Positions 49,876 to 58,283 of a DNA stretch of 62,486 nt are shown here, piece after piece. The DNA lies in NCBI RefSeq assembly GCF_001909055.1, contig NZ_LVWI01000054.1:1-62486 (forward strand), given 5' to 3'. The DNA comes from Paenibacillus helianthi (lineage in GTDB: Bacteria > Bacillota > Bacilli > Paenibacillales > Paenibacillaceae). The translations under genes and the position numbers were made by a program. Below the pieces are notes generated by a model, which had not been told where the DNA came from, did no database searches, and worked only from the letters and a program-made list of their open reading frames with translations. Each line of letters begins with the position of its first letter. The first letter of the stretch is position 1.

Positions 49876-50760
49876 ATGGATGAAAAAAAAGATCGGCTGG
49901 TTCGGGGAACGGCGATGAACGGCAAAGTAAGAGCTTTTGCAGTCCGTACCACTGAGCTTGTCGACGAGCTTCGGCGCAGACATGATACGTATCCCACAGC
50001 AACAGCTGCGCTGGGCCGTACAGTTACAGCCGCTGCTATGATGGGTGCCATGCTCAAGGGTGAGGAAAAACTGGCAATTATGGTCAAGGGGAATGGACCG
50101 CTTGGACAGATTGTTGCGGAATCTAATTCTCTTGGAGAAGTTCGTGGTTATGTACAGAATCCGCATGTTCATTTGCCTAGCAACAGTCTCGGCAAACTGG
50201 ATGTAGCGGGAGCAGTAGGAACAGAAGGGTTCATTGATATCAGTAAGGACCTGGGGATGAAGGAGCCTTACCGGGGGAGCGTTCCTATTGTTTCGGGAGA
50301 GCTTGGTGAGGATTTTACCTATTATTTTGCAGTATCCGAGCAAACCCCGGCTGCGGTAGGGCTTGGAGTGCTTGTTGAAACGGATAACTCTGTGAAAGTT
50401 GCCGGTGGATTTATTGTGCAGCTCCTTCCAGGCCTCACCGATGATGAGATCACGGTGATTGAGCGGGCAGTAGGTGCACTGCCTTCTGTTACCGCCGTTC
50501 TCGAGCAGGGACTCGAACCGGAAGAGATGCTTCGCTGGTTGCTTCCTGATGTAATTATTATGGATGAACTCGATATAAATTTTGTCTGCCAATGCTCCCG
50601 TGAGCGTGTAGAGCAAACGTTGGTGAGTCTGGGCCAGCATGAGCTGGAACGGTTAATTGAAGAAGATGACCAGGCGGAAGTGGTATGCCACTTTTGTAAC
50701 GAGGCCTATGTATTTCATAAGGATGAATTGCAGGTTATCCTGAATCAAGCGAAATCGTAG
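49876..50760 (+). CDS. hslO: redox-regulated chaperone Hsp33
   Basis: Hsp33 is a holdase that turns on when oxidised. The 294-residue protein has RHDTYPTATAALGRTVTAAAM, GELGEDFTYYFAVSEQTP, and the zinc switch with CQC and CHFC near the C-terminus. I use ATG 49876, about ten bases after GGAGGAG; ATG 49867 lies only three bases after it and is less likely. It is separated from coaX by fewer than 50 bases. Confidence 0.96.
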   Translation: MDEKKDRLVRGTAMNGKVRAFAVRTTELVDELRRRHDTYPTATAALGRTVTAAAMMGAMLKGEEKLAIMVKGNGPLGQIVAESNSLGEVRGYVQNPHVHLPSNSLGKLDVAGAVGTEGFIDISKDLGMKEPYRGSVPIVSGELGEDFTYYFAVSEQTPAAVGLGVLVETDNSVKVAGGFIVQLLPGLTDDEITVIERAVGALPSVTAVLEQGLEPEEMLRWLLPDVIIMDELDINFVCQCSRERVEQTLVSLGQHELERLIEEDDQAEVVCHFCNEAYVFHKDELQVILNQAKS

Positions 50761-50769
50761 GGCTATGGG

Positions 50770-51714
50770 ATGATGACAAGACAAGAGCGCGTGCTGCGCA
50801 ATGCCGTTATTCTACTGGCGATCGCAACATTAATGCTCGGAGGTTTATTGTTCTGGAGTCTGCGGGCTATGGCCATACTCAAGGGAGAAGTCGCAGAGGG
50901 GGAGTCCTCGGACATTGCAAGAGCGGGAGATCAGCCGGTTACAGACCAGCAATGGATAGATGAGCTCAAAAAAAAGCATGGAGATGAAGTGCTCCTTGGA
51001 TTGCTAAATCATATTGTAGTCAGCAAAGAGGCCAAGGCCTTGAAGATTACCGTAACCGATCATGAGGTCGAGAAGGAACTGCAGCGCAGTATGGCTGGTT
51101 ACAGCTCCGAACAGCAATATTACGAACAGATGGAGTCAGAGCTGGGGCTCTCCCGTGAAGAAGTACGGGAAGAGGCGGTCTATCGTCTTACGCTGCAAGC
51201 AATAGCAACAGCGGGAATTAACATCAGTGAGAGCGAAATTGATGATTATTTAGCGCAAAATGCCGAGCGGTTCACTCCCAAGAAGGAAATGCAACTCTCC
51301 ATGATCAAGGTGTCCACTTACGATGAGGCGGAAAAAGTAATGGACCGCCTGGAGCAGGGGGAGAATTTTGCAGAACTGGCCAGGGAGCTGTCCATCGATG
51401 AAGAAAGCCGCCTCCGTGGAGGAAGCATTGGTATGGTGGAGGAGGATGACCCATTCTGGCCGGAGGATCTCTTGAAGACTGCTGCTGGCCTGGAGGCGGG
51501 TGACATTGCAGGTCCGCTGCAGACAGGGGGAACTTATGCGGTAATTCGCCTGGAGCAAGCTATCGTGCCCAGGAAGCAGGATCAAGCTGAAGTCCGGCAG
51601 CAGGTACGGGAAGAGCTTGCGCTGGAGAAGGCCCCCCCGCTACAGAAGGTGGAAAGTGATTTGCGCGCTAAATATGATACAGCGATATATATTGACAACA
51701 GCCTGCAAGATTGA
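50770..51714 (+). CDS. membrane-anchored peptidyl-prolyl isomerase (YacD-like)
   Basis: The 314-residue protein has one N-terminal helix (about residues 10-30, AVILLAIATLMLGGLLFWSL) without a lipobox, a SurA-like helical region and a parvulin-type domain (KKEMQLSMIKVSTYDEAEKV to GPLQTGGTYAVIRLEQA, about residues 175-260). B. subtilis has yacD at this place. It likely folds exported proteins. The start at 50770 is nine bases past the hslO stop. It is the second such foldase in the window. Confidence 0.9.
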   Translation: MMTRQERVLRNAVILLAIATLMLGGLLFWSLRAMAILKGEVAEGESSDIARAGDQPVTDQQWIDELKKKHGDEVLLGLLNHIVVSKEAKALKITVTDHEVEKELQRSMAGYSSEQQYYEQMESELGLSREEVREEAVYRLTLQAIATAGINISESEIDDYLAQNAERFTPKKEMQLSMIKVSTYDEAEKVMDRLEQGENFAELARELSIDEESRLRGGSIGMVEEDDPFWPEDLLKTAAGLEAGDIAGPLQTGGTYAVIRLEQAIVPRKQDQAEVRQQVREELALEKAPPLQKVESDLRAKYDTAIYIDNSLQD

Positions 51715-51928
51715 TAATATGAACTTAATGTAAAACCTACTGATTTAGTCGGAAATAACAAACGGCGGACGGTTCAATTCCGCTGTCCAGCACTATAACT
51801 TGGCGCTGCGGTGTTGAATGTCCTGGTGCAGACCTAGCCGTTTTTTCATACACCCGGGAATTTATACTGAAGACTATTGTCTCAAGTTACGCACCCATTC
51901 ATTTATCATTCCAAGGAGGTCTTTACTC

Positions 51929-52867
51929 ATGGCTAAAGTCGTCAACAGTGTAACAGATTTGATCGGAGGCACACCGCTCGTTCGTCTCAACCGGGTGGTC
52001 CCCGAAGGTTCTGCTGAAATCTATCTGAAGCTTGAATATCAAAACCCGGGCTCCAGCGTGAAAGACCGCATTGCGATCAGCATCGTGGAAGAGGCTGAGA
52101 AGGAAGGGCTTCTGAAGCCAGGCGGTACCATTGTAGAAGCTACCAGTGGTAACACTGGTATTGGCCTGGCACTTGTTGCTGCAGCCAAAGGCTACAAGGC
52201 GGTTATTGTTATGCCGGAAACAATGAGCCTTGAACGGCGCAATCTGCTGCGTGCTTATGGTGCGGAGCTTGTCCTTACTCCAGGATCAGAAGGTATGAAC
52301 GGTGCAGTTAAGAAGGCTGAACAAATCCTTAGCGAGAATCCTGACTTCTTCTTGGCTGAGCAGTTTAAGAATAAGGCGAACGTGAAGATTCACCGCGAAA
52401 CTACCGGTCCTGAGATTGTTGAAGCCATTGAGTCCATCGGTGGACCACTGGATGCTTTCATTGCCGGAGTAGGTACGGGTGGAACAATCACAGGGGCTGG
52501 CGAGATTCTGAAGGACAAATACCCAGATGTGAAGATCTATGCTGTTGAACCAGCGGCATCACCAATTCTGGCTGGTGGTAAGCCAGGCCCGCATAAGATC
52601 CAAGGGATCGGCGCGAACTTCATTCCCGACATCCTGAATCAGAAGATCTATGATGAGATTATCCATGTAGAGAATGACGAAGCATTCGAAACCGCGCGCC
52701 GTGTAGCGAAGGAAGAAGGCGTTCTGTCTGGTATTTCTTCCGGTGCAGCCGTCTTCGCTGCCCTCAAAGTAGCCAAAGAGCTGGGAGCAGGCAAAAAGAT
52801 CGTTGTGATTATTCCAAGTAACGGCGAACGTTACCTGAGTACTCCACTTTACAATTTCGAAGTGTAA
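51929..52867 (+). CDS. cysK: cysteine synthase (O-acetylserine sulfhydrylase)
   Basis: CysK makes cysteine from O-acetylserine and sulfide with PLP. The 312-residue protein has SVTDLIGGTPLVRLNR, the PLP lysine in NPGSSVKDRIAISI, the TSGNTGIGLA loop and GTGGTITGAG that holds the phosphate. ATG 51929 follows AAGGAGG by about nine bases; an upward frame to 51818 is not supported. The 214-base upstream gap shows no T-box or S-box that I can see. The terminator after it isolates it from pabB. Confidence 0.96.
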   Translation: MAKVVNSVTDLIGGTPLVRLNRVVPEGSAEIYLKLEYQNPGSSVKDRIAISIVEEAEKEGLLKPGGTIVEATSGNTGIGLALVAAAKGYKAVIVMPETMSLERRNLLRAYGAELVLTPGSEGMNGAVKKAEQILSENPDFFLAEQFKNKANVKIHRETTGPEIVEAIESIGGPLDAFIAGVGTGGTITGAGEILKDKYPDVKIYAVEPAASPILAGGKPGPHKIQGIGANFIPDILNQKIYDEIIHVENDEAFETARRVAKEEGVLSGISSGAAVFAALKVAKELGAGKKIVVIIPSNGERYLSTPLYNFEV

Positions 52868-52890
52868 TTGCTGATTTGCATATCGTCCAT

Positions 52891-52934
52891 AGAGCCTTCC
52901 ATCCGCTGTCATAGGGATGTGAAGGCTCTTTTTT
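52891..52934 (+). terminator. cysK terminator
   Basis: AGAGCCTTCCATCC and GGATGTGAAGGCTCT form a long stem with one bulge, followed by six T. Confidence 0.92.
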
Positions 52935-53056
52935 CGGAAAATCAATCCATCAGGCTTTTCAAAACAGTCCAAAGTACAGTATACTGACAGGCAATAAACC
53001 AAAGGATAAGGGAATGGATTAACCGTGAGGATTGCTTAGGGCGGGTTGTGTACAGA

Positions 53057-53167
53057 GTGAATTCACAGGAAGCGTATGCTGCACAAAACTAAGCAGATGC
53101 TTCCGTAGCAAGTTTTGTTGCGAAGTAAATTCACAAGAAGCGTATGCTGCACAAAACTTTTAGGGGG
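53057..53167 (+). repeat. intergenic repeat, copy C, partly duplicated, supplying the pabB ribosome site
   Basis: The right half matches copies A and B (TATGCTTCCG-like start, AAGTTTTGTTGCGAAG, then CAAAACTTTTAGGGGG). The left half (53057-53093) repeats the right half's 'attcaca-gaagcgtatgctgc' and 'acaaaact', a partial tandem duplication. AAGTTTTGT (53110-53118) can pair with ACAAAACTT (53151-53159), next to the Shine-Dalgarno sequence. Confidence 0.72.
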
Positions 53168-53173
53168 ATGGCA

Positions 53174-54787
53174 TTGGAAATCATAACAGCATGGCAGGAC
53201 TGGGAGCTATGGGCGCAGGCAGAGTGGAGCCTTCTCCCCCTTATTATACAATCGCCTCAGGACAAGGGAGGATTGCCCGCCTCCTGGAAGAAAGCCTGGG
53301 AGACGGCCTCCCCGTATTCAGTGGTACTGGAGAGCGGGAAAGGAGGCCGTTATACATACCTTGGCTTAAATCCGGTTTCTGTGCTGCAAGGCAAAGAAAG
53401 CTCGGCTGAAGTACGCAGCTTCTCTCCAGATGCGGCTAATACAAATGAGCCCAGGCTCCAATCTGTCATAAATGGTCAACCATTGGAGGTGCTGGAGGGC
53501 TGGATGAAGGATTTCACTTCACCGTGCGTCCAGCCCTCTGCACTGCCTCCCTTTATAGGCGGCTGCATTGGATTTCTCAGCTATGATGTGGCCCGTTCCC
53601 TGGAGAAGCTGCCTGTCTTGGCTAAGGACGATCCGGGCTTTCCCGATTACCTCTTTATGAGGCTGGAGGAGCTGTGGATTTATGATCATCAGGAGGACAT
53701 GCTGTACTGCACAGTGCATGTTCCGTTTGTTCCTGCGAACCTGTCTGGCCCTGGTGAATTGAAGGGTCTGTATCAAGACGCTCTCCGGCGGGCAGAGCAG
53801 ATGCTGGAGCAATGGCGGCTGATCTCAGCCACCCCAGGGGTTTCAGAATGCAGTGCTGAAGAAGCTGCCGAGGCTGCCATCCTTGAAGCCCATACCCATG
53901 TTTCCGGTGAGTGGCCGGCCATGACTTCAGCCTTCTCGCCCGAGCAGTTTCAGCAGGCAGTTCAGGAGGTTCAGGAATACATCCGGCAAGGGGATGTATT
54001 CCAGGTGAATCTGTCGCTGCGTCAAGAAGCGCAGCTGAAATCCTCGCCGGAGGATGTGTATGAATGGCTGCGCAAGCTCAATCCGTCCCCGTACATGGGG
54101 CTGCTGCGCTCGCCCGGCTTCGCACTTGCCAGCGCTTCGCCCGAGCTGCTCGTCAAGCTGCACGGGGACAAGGTCAGTGCACGCCCCATAGCCGGTACCC
54201 GGCGCCGGGGCCTCACTCCCGCGGAGGACGCCGCCATGGAGGCGGAGCTGCGCGGGAGCGAGAAGGAGATCGCCGAGCATATTATGCTTGTCGATCTGGA
54301 GAGGAGCGACATCGGCCGTGTCGCTGCATATGGAACGGTCAGCGTGCCGGAGCTGCTGACCGTGGAGCGATACTCGCATGTGATGCATCTCGTCTCGCAG
54401 GTGGAGGGCACTGTCGCGCCCGGTAAAGGCGCTTACGATGTCACGGCCGCCTTGTTCCCCGGCGGCACGATCACCGGCGCACCCAAGGTGCGCACGATGG
54501 AGATCATCGAGGAGCTGGAGCCCGTTCGGCGTGGTCCATATACGGGGTCGATGGGCTGGATTGACTATAACGGCAATATGGAATTAAATATTATTATACG
54601 GACACTGGCGGTTAAGGACGGAGTAGGTTACATCCAGACAGGTGCGGGTATTGTGATCGACTCTGACCCGTACCGGGAATACCGGGAATGCCATAATAAA
54701 GCCAAAGCCATAGTGAAGGCGGTTCTCTGCAGCGAGTATCAGCAGGAATCACGGATGACCGGCGGCGCCGAAGGAGGAGCAATATAA
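53174..54787 (+). CDS. pabB: aminodeoxychorismate synthase component I
   Basis: With the glutaminase PabA this enzyme turns chorismate into 4-amino-4-deoxychorismate for folate. The 537-residue protein has the chorismate-binding fold: FIGGCIGFLSYDVARSLEKL, EYIRQGDVFQVNLSLRQ, SPELLVKLHGDKVSARPIAGTRRRG and FPGGTITGAPKVRTMEIIEELE. TTG 53174 is used since TTTTAGGGGG ends six bases earlier; ATG 53168 sits directly on the site. Bases 54040-54500 are very GC-rich. The TAATG overlap with pabA suggests coupling. Confidence 0.94.
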   Translation: MEIITAWQDWELWAQAEWSLLPLIIQSPQDKGGLPASWKKAWETASPYSVVLESGKGGRYTYLGLNPVSVLQGKESSAEVRSFSPDAANTNEPRLQSVINGQPLEVLEGWMKDFTSPCVQPSALPPFIGGCIGFLSYDVARSLEKLPVLAKDDPGFPDYLFMRLEELWIYDHQEDMLYCTVHVPFVPANLSGPGELKGLYQDALRRAEQMLEQWRLISATPGVSECSAEEAAEAAILEAHTHVSGEWPAMTSAFSPEQFQQAVQEVQEYIRQGDVFQVNLSLRQEAQLKSSPEDVYEWLRKLNPSPYMGLLRSPGFALASASPELLVKLHGDKVSARPIAGTRRRGLTPAEDAAMEAELRGSEKEIAEHIMLVDLERSDIGRVAAYGTVSVPELLTVERYSHVMHLVSQVEGTVAPGKGAYDVTAALFPGGTITGAPKVRTMEIIEELEPVRRGPYTGSMGWIDYNGNMELNIIIRTLAVKDGVGYIQTGAGIVIDSDPYREYRECHNKAKAIVKAVLCSEYQQESRMTGGAEGGAI

Positions 54788-55368
54788 TGATTTTGGTTAT
54801 CGATAATTATGATTCCTTTACGTACAACCTGGTGCAGTATCTAGGAGAGCTTGGGGAAGAAGTGAAGGTATCCCGCAATGATGAGATTACCATTCAGGAG
54901 ATTGAGGCGCTCGCACCGGACCATATCCTGATTTCTCCGGGGCCGTGTACACCGAATGAAGCGGGCATTAGCCTTGAGCTACTGCAGCATTTCAAAGGAA
55001 TCATTCCGATCTTCGGTGTCTGTCTGGGCCATCAGGCGATCGGGCAGGCTTTTGGCGGCAATGTTATTCGGGCGGAGCGCCTGATGCATGGCAAAACCTC
55101 GCCCATCCACCACAACGGAACCTCGGTATTTGAGGGACTGGAATCTCCATTCACTGCAACCCGCTATCATTCACTGATCGTGGAACGCGATAGTTTGCCT
55201 GACTGTTTGGAGATTACGGCGGAAACAGCGGAAGGTGAAATTATGGCCTTGCGCCACAAAGAATACCTGATAGAGGGTGTACAGTTTCATCCTGAATCGA
55301 TTATTACCGATCATGGGCACACCATACTACGCAATTTCCTGAAACGGAGAGCCGGAGAACCGGTATGA
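54787..55368 (+). CDS. pabA: glutamine amidotransferase of aminodeoxychorismate / anthranilate synthase
   Basis: The 193-residue class I glutaminase has LVIDNYDSFTYNLVQYLGEL, ISPGPCTPNEAG, the catalytic cysteine in FGVCLGHQAIGQAFGG and GVQFHPESI for the histidine/glutamate pair. In B. subtilis the same gene serves both folate and tryptophan synthesis; no trp genes lie nearby here, so dual use is likely but not shown. It overlaps pabB by one base and pabC by four. Confidence 0.95.
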   Translation: MILVIDNYDSFTYNLVQYLGELGEEVKVSRNDEITIQEIEALAPDHILISPGPCTPNEAGISLELLQHFKGIIPIFGVCLGHQAIGQAFGGNVIRAERLMHGKTSPIHHNGTSVFEGLESPFTATRYHSLIVERDSLPDCLEITAETAEGEIMALRHKEYLIEGVQFHPESIITDHGHTILRNFLKRRAGEPV

Positions 55369-56246
55369 ATTATATTGGATTGAACAACAGGGTCGTTGAT
55401 TCCAAAGATGCCGTGATTTCCGCTCTGGATCACGGATTTTTGTATGGTATGGGCCTTTTTGAGACTTTTCGGACATACGGGGGCGAACCCTTTTTGCTGC
55501 AGCGGCACATCGACAGACTGGCGGATGGCTGCAGACAGCTCGGAATTCCCTTTGAGGGAGATATTGCTGAGCTCAGGGACTGGATTCAGCGTGTAATGGG
55601 CAAAAATGAACTACAGGATGCCTATATTCGTTACACCGTAACAGCCGGTGAAGATATTCTGGGTTTGCCTGCGGGCGACTACAGTCAGCCCAATCATTTG
55701 CTCTACATCAAAGAATTGCCGAAGTTCCCTGACACTTTCTACCTGGAAGGCAAAGGCCTGCAAGTATTGAACCTGCCGCGTAATACGCCGGAGGGCCCGG
55801 TGCGCTTCAAGTCGCTGCATTATATGAACAATATCCTCGCGAAGCGTGAACTGGCAGGATATGCTTCAGCTGCAACCGGTGCAGAGGGATTGATGTTGAC
55901 TGCACAGGGCGAGATTGCCGAGGGCATCGTCAGCAATGTTTTTTTCGTTAACAATAACGTGCTCTACACACCGAGTGTAGCCACCGGCATCCTGCCGGGA
56001 ATTACCCGGGAAATGGTATTAGAACTGGCGCTCGATGCTGGACTGCAGACAGAAGAAGGCTTGTATAGGTGGGAGCAGATTGCAGAAGCGGATGAGATTT
56101 TTTTAACCAATTCGGTACAGGAGATCGTTCCGGTTACAACGCTGTGGTGTACAAATGGGCGGCAGACGGTAAGTGGCGGGCGCTGCGGGAGAATTACAGC
56201 ATTATTGCTGGAATGGTACAGAGAGAGGACGGGATTGCTGAAATGA
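55365..56246 (+). CDS. pabC: 4-amino-4-deoxychorismate lyase
   Basis: PabC releases p-aminobenzoate and pyruvate with PLP. The 293-residue fold-type IV enzyme has SALDHGFLYGMGLFETFRTY, the lysine in RFKSLHYMNNILAKREL, EGIVSNVFFV and the FLTNSVQEIVPV motif. Start overlaps pabA (ATGA) and its end overlaps folP (ATGA), so the cluster is tightly coupled. It completes PABA synthesis. Confidence 0.94.
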   Translation: MNYIGLNNRVVDSKDAVISALDHGFLYGMGLFETFRTYGGEPFLLQRHIDRLADGCRQLGIPFEGDIAELRDWIQRVMGKNELQDAYIRYTVTAGEDILGLPAGDYSQPNHLLYIKELPKFPDTFYLEGKGLQVLNLPRNTPEGPVRFKSLHYMNNILAKRELAGYASAATGAEGLMLTAQGEIAEGIVSNVFFVNNNVLYTPSVATGILPGITREMVLELALDAGLQTEEGLYRWEQIAEADEIFLTNSVQEIVPVTTLWCTNGRQTVSGGRCGRITALLLEWYRERTGLLK

Positions 56247-57100
56247 GACCCGTGATATACAAACGGAACTACCGAATAGGTGCAGCGGAACTGACACTAG
56301 GTGAACGAACCTTGATTATGGGCATCCTGAATGTTACCCCGGATTCCTTTTCCGATGGAGGGTTGTGGGACGAGCCGGTTCGGGCGGTAGAGCATGCGTT
56401 GCAAATGGCGTCGGAGGGTGCCGATATTATTGATATTGGCGGCGAGTCGACACGGCCCGGTCATCAACCCGTAAGTCAGGAAGAAGAACTGGCGCGCATA
56501 TTGCCTGTCATTGAGAGCATTCACCGTGCGGCTCCCCATCTGCCTTTGTCGATTGACACCTACAAGGCCGAAGTGGCCCGCAAGGCCATTCAGGCAGGTG
56601 CCCACATCATTAATGATGTCTGGGGCGCCAAGGCTGACCCGAATATGGCGGCTGTAGCTGCGGAAAGCGGCTGTCCCATCATTCTCATGCATAACCGCAA
56701 TGACCGGAATTATCAGGATCTGGCTCGTGATATGTCTGCCGACCTTGCGGAAAGCATAAATCTGGCGTTGGCCGCAGGAGTGAGGCCGGAGAACATTATT
56801 ATTGATCCCGGGATTGGATTTGCTAAGGATTATACAGAGAATCTTCAGGCCATGATGAATCTGGACCGGCTGAGCGAGCTTGGATATCCGGTACTGTTGG
56901 CCACTTCCCGCAAAAAATTCATTCGGACTGTGCTGGATCTCCCTGCAGATGATGTGGTAGAAGGCACTGCGGCCACTGTAGCATTCGGAATTGCCCAAGG
57001 CTGCCAGATCGTGCGGGTACACGATGTATCCAGAATCAAGCGTACGGTGCAGATGTGCGATGCCATGCTTTACGCTGCGGGGACGCTGGCACGTGGCTAA
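56243..57100 (+). CDS. folP: dihydropteroate synthase
   Basis: FolP joins PABA to hydroxymethyl-dihydropterin pyrophosphate and is the sulfonamide target. The 285-residue protein has MGILNVTPDSFSDGG, DIIDIGGESTRPGHQPVSQEEE, PLSIDTYKAEVA, NDVWG and IIDPGIGFAKD. ATG 56243 overlaps the pabC TGA; a frame back to 56144 exists but lies in pabC. folB follows after 47 bases. Confidence 0.96.
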   Translation: MRPVIYKRNYRIGAAELTLGERTLIMGILNVTPDSFSDGGLWDEPVRAVEHALQMASEGADIIDIGGESTRPGHQPVSQEEELARILPVIESIHRAAPHLPLSIDTYKAEVARKAIQAGAHIINDVWGAKADPNMAAVAAESGCPIILMHNRNDRNYQDLARDMSADLAESINLALAAGVRPENIIIDPGIGFAKDYTENLQAMMNLDRLSELGYPVLLATSRKKFIRTVLDLPADDVVEGTAATVAFGIAQGCQIVRVHDVSRIKRTVQMCDAMLYAAGTLARG

Positions 57101-57147
57101 CATACGATCAACTATAGATTATTTGGATAAGAAAGCAGGTAACCCCT

Positions 57148-57510
57148 ATGGATAAAATGACACTGCACCGCATGGAATACTACGGCTATCATGGAGTGTT
57201 TGAAGAGGAGCGCAAGCTCGGTCAGCGATTTTACATTGATCTGGAGCTGGAGCTTGATCTGCAGGGCGCTGGCCTTAATGATGATCTCACCTTGACTGTG
57301 AATTATGCCGAAGTGCATTTCCTTGTCAAAAAAATTGTCGAAACAAAGTCATTTAAACTCATTGAAGCTTTGGCTGAATATATTGCATCCTCAGTACTGG
57401 ACACTTATACTGTTATCAATGCAGTAACGGTGAAGGTGACCAAACCGCATCCGCCGTTCGACATTCACTTTCAAGGAGTGACCGTAGAGCTGCACAGAAC
57501 CAGAAAGTGA
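57148..57510 (+). CDS. folB: dihydroneopterin aldolase
   Basis: FolB cleaves dihydroneopterin to hydroxymethyl-dihydropterin and glycolaldehyde. The 120-residue protein has MEYYGYHGVFEEERKLGQRF, the NYAEVH segment and FKLIEALAEYIASSVL, with the KPHPPFDIHFQGVTVE end. AAAGCAGG is upstream. Four bases separate it from folK's TTG alternative. Confidence 0.95.
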   Translation: MDKMTLHRMEYYGYHGVFEEERKLGQRFYIDLELELDLQGAGLNDDLTLTVNYAEVHFLVKKIVETKSFKLIEALAEYIASSVLDTYTVINAVTVKVTKPHPPFDIHFQGVTVELHRTRK

Positions 57511-57520
57511 GAACTTGGCA

Positions 57521-58072
57521 ATGACCATACATTCTACCTCTGAGGCATCAGAGGCTTATATTGCTTTAGGGGCTAATTTGGGTGACCGTGAGGGGAGCCT
57601 GAAAGCGGCATTGAAAAGGCTGAACCAGCATGAGCAGATTGAAGTGACCCGCTGTTCACACGTATACGAAACGGAGCCTGTCGGGTATTTGGACCAGCCG
57701 CAGTTTCTGAATATGGCGGCGGCGCTTCGTACAACGCTTGCCCCGGAGGCGCTGCTTCAGGAGATGCTTAGCATCGAAAGTCAGCTGGGCCGTGTCCGGG
57801 ATGTCCGTTATGGACCGAGAACGGTAGACTTGGATTTGTTATGGATGGAGAATCAGCATTTTGACACACCCGAATTAACACTGCCGCATCCGCGGATGCA
57901 GGAGCGGGCGTTTGTGCTAGTTCCACTAAGTGATGTCGTTCCGCACAATGAAGAGTCTTCCGGACTTCGGCAGTTCATTACAGCAGCGCTACAAGACATA
58001 GACGGAAGGGAAGGAATTCGCTTGTGGACAACAAACGTATGGGACGGAGGGTCAGAGCTTTCCGAAAGCTGA
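57521..58072 (+). CDS. folK: 2-amino-4-hydroxy-6-hydroxymethyldihydropteridine pyrophosphokinase
   Basis: FolK activates the pterin with ATP for FolP. The 183-residue protein has AYIALGANLGDREGSLKAAL, YETEPVGYLDQPQFLNMAA and RYGPRTVDLDLLWM with HPRMQERAFVLVPL. I use ATG 57521; TTG 57515 is nearer the upstream AAAGTGAG site. Its last 49 bases overlap yazB, as in B. subtilis. With folB and folP it forms the pterin branch. Confidence 0.94.
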   Translation: MTIHSTSEASEAYIALGANLGDREGSLKAALKRLNQHEQIEVTRCSHVYETEPVGYLDQPQFLNMAAALRTTLAPEALLQEMLSIESQLGRVRDVRYGPRTVDLDLLWMENQHFDTPELTLPHPRMQERAFVLVPLSDVVPHNEESSGLRQFITAALQDIDGREGIRLWTTNVWDGGSELSES

Positions 58073-58233
58073 AGGGCTACACTCAGCAGGAGCTTGCGGA
58101 CTCTGTCGGAATATCTTTGGCTGTACTAGGTGCAGTGGAGCGGGGTAACAGACGCTTGGAAGATCAAATTTTAAATAAAATTGCGGACGTTCTCGGAGTT
58201 GCTGCAGACGAATTAGCCATTCCTACTAATTGA
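58024..58233 (+). CDS. yazB: small helix-turn-helix protein YazB
   Basis: The 69-residue protein is a single XRE/Cro-type HTH: MGRRVRAFRKLKGYTQQELA, DSVGISLAVLGAVERGNRR and ILNKIADVLGVAADEL. It has no sensor domain. GTG 58024 follows GGAAGGAA. It overlaps folK and precedes dusB, as in Bacillus. It may regulate the folate operon, but this is inference. Confidence 0.9.
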   Translation: MDNKRMGRRVRAFRKLKGYTQQELADSVGISLAVLGAVERGNRRLEDQILNKIADVLGVAADELAIPTN

Positions 58234-58283
58234 GGGAGCGTTTATATAGATCCCCACAAATCAAATCAAGGAAGTGAACAAAC

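Noticed and set aside
51745..51800. tRNA T-arm-like sequence 'ggttcaattcc' upstream of cysK
   Set aside because: No acceptor, D or anticodon arms can be built around it; it looks like a chance match or a tRNA scrap.
51715..51928. Search for a T-box, S-box or other leader before cysK
   Set aside because: No T-box core, no SAM-riboswitch blocks and no terminator ahead of the gene. The same holds for lysS and pabB.
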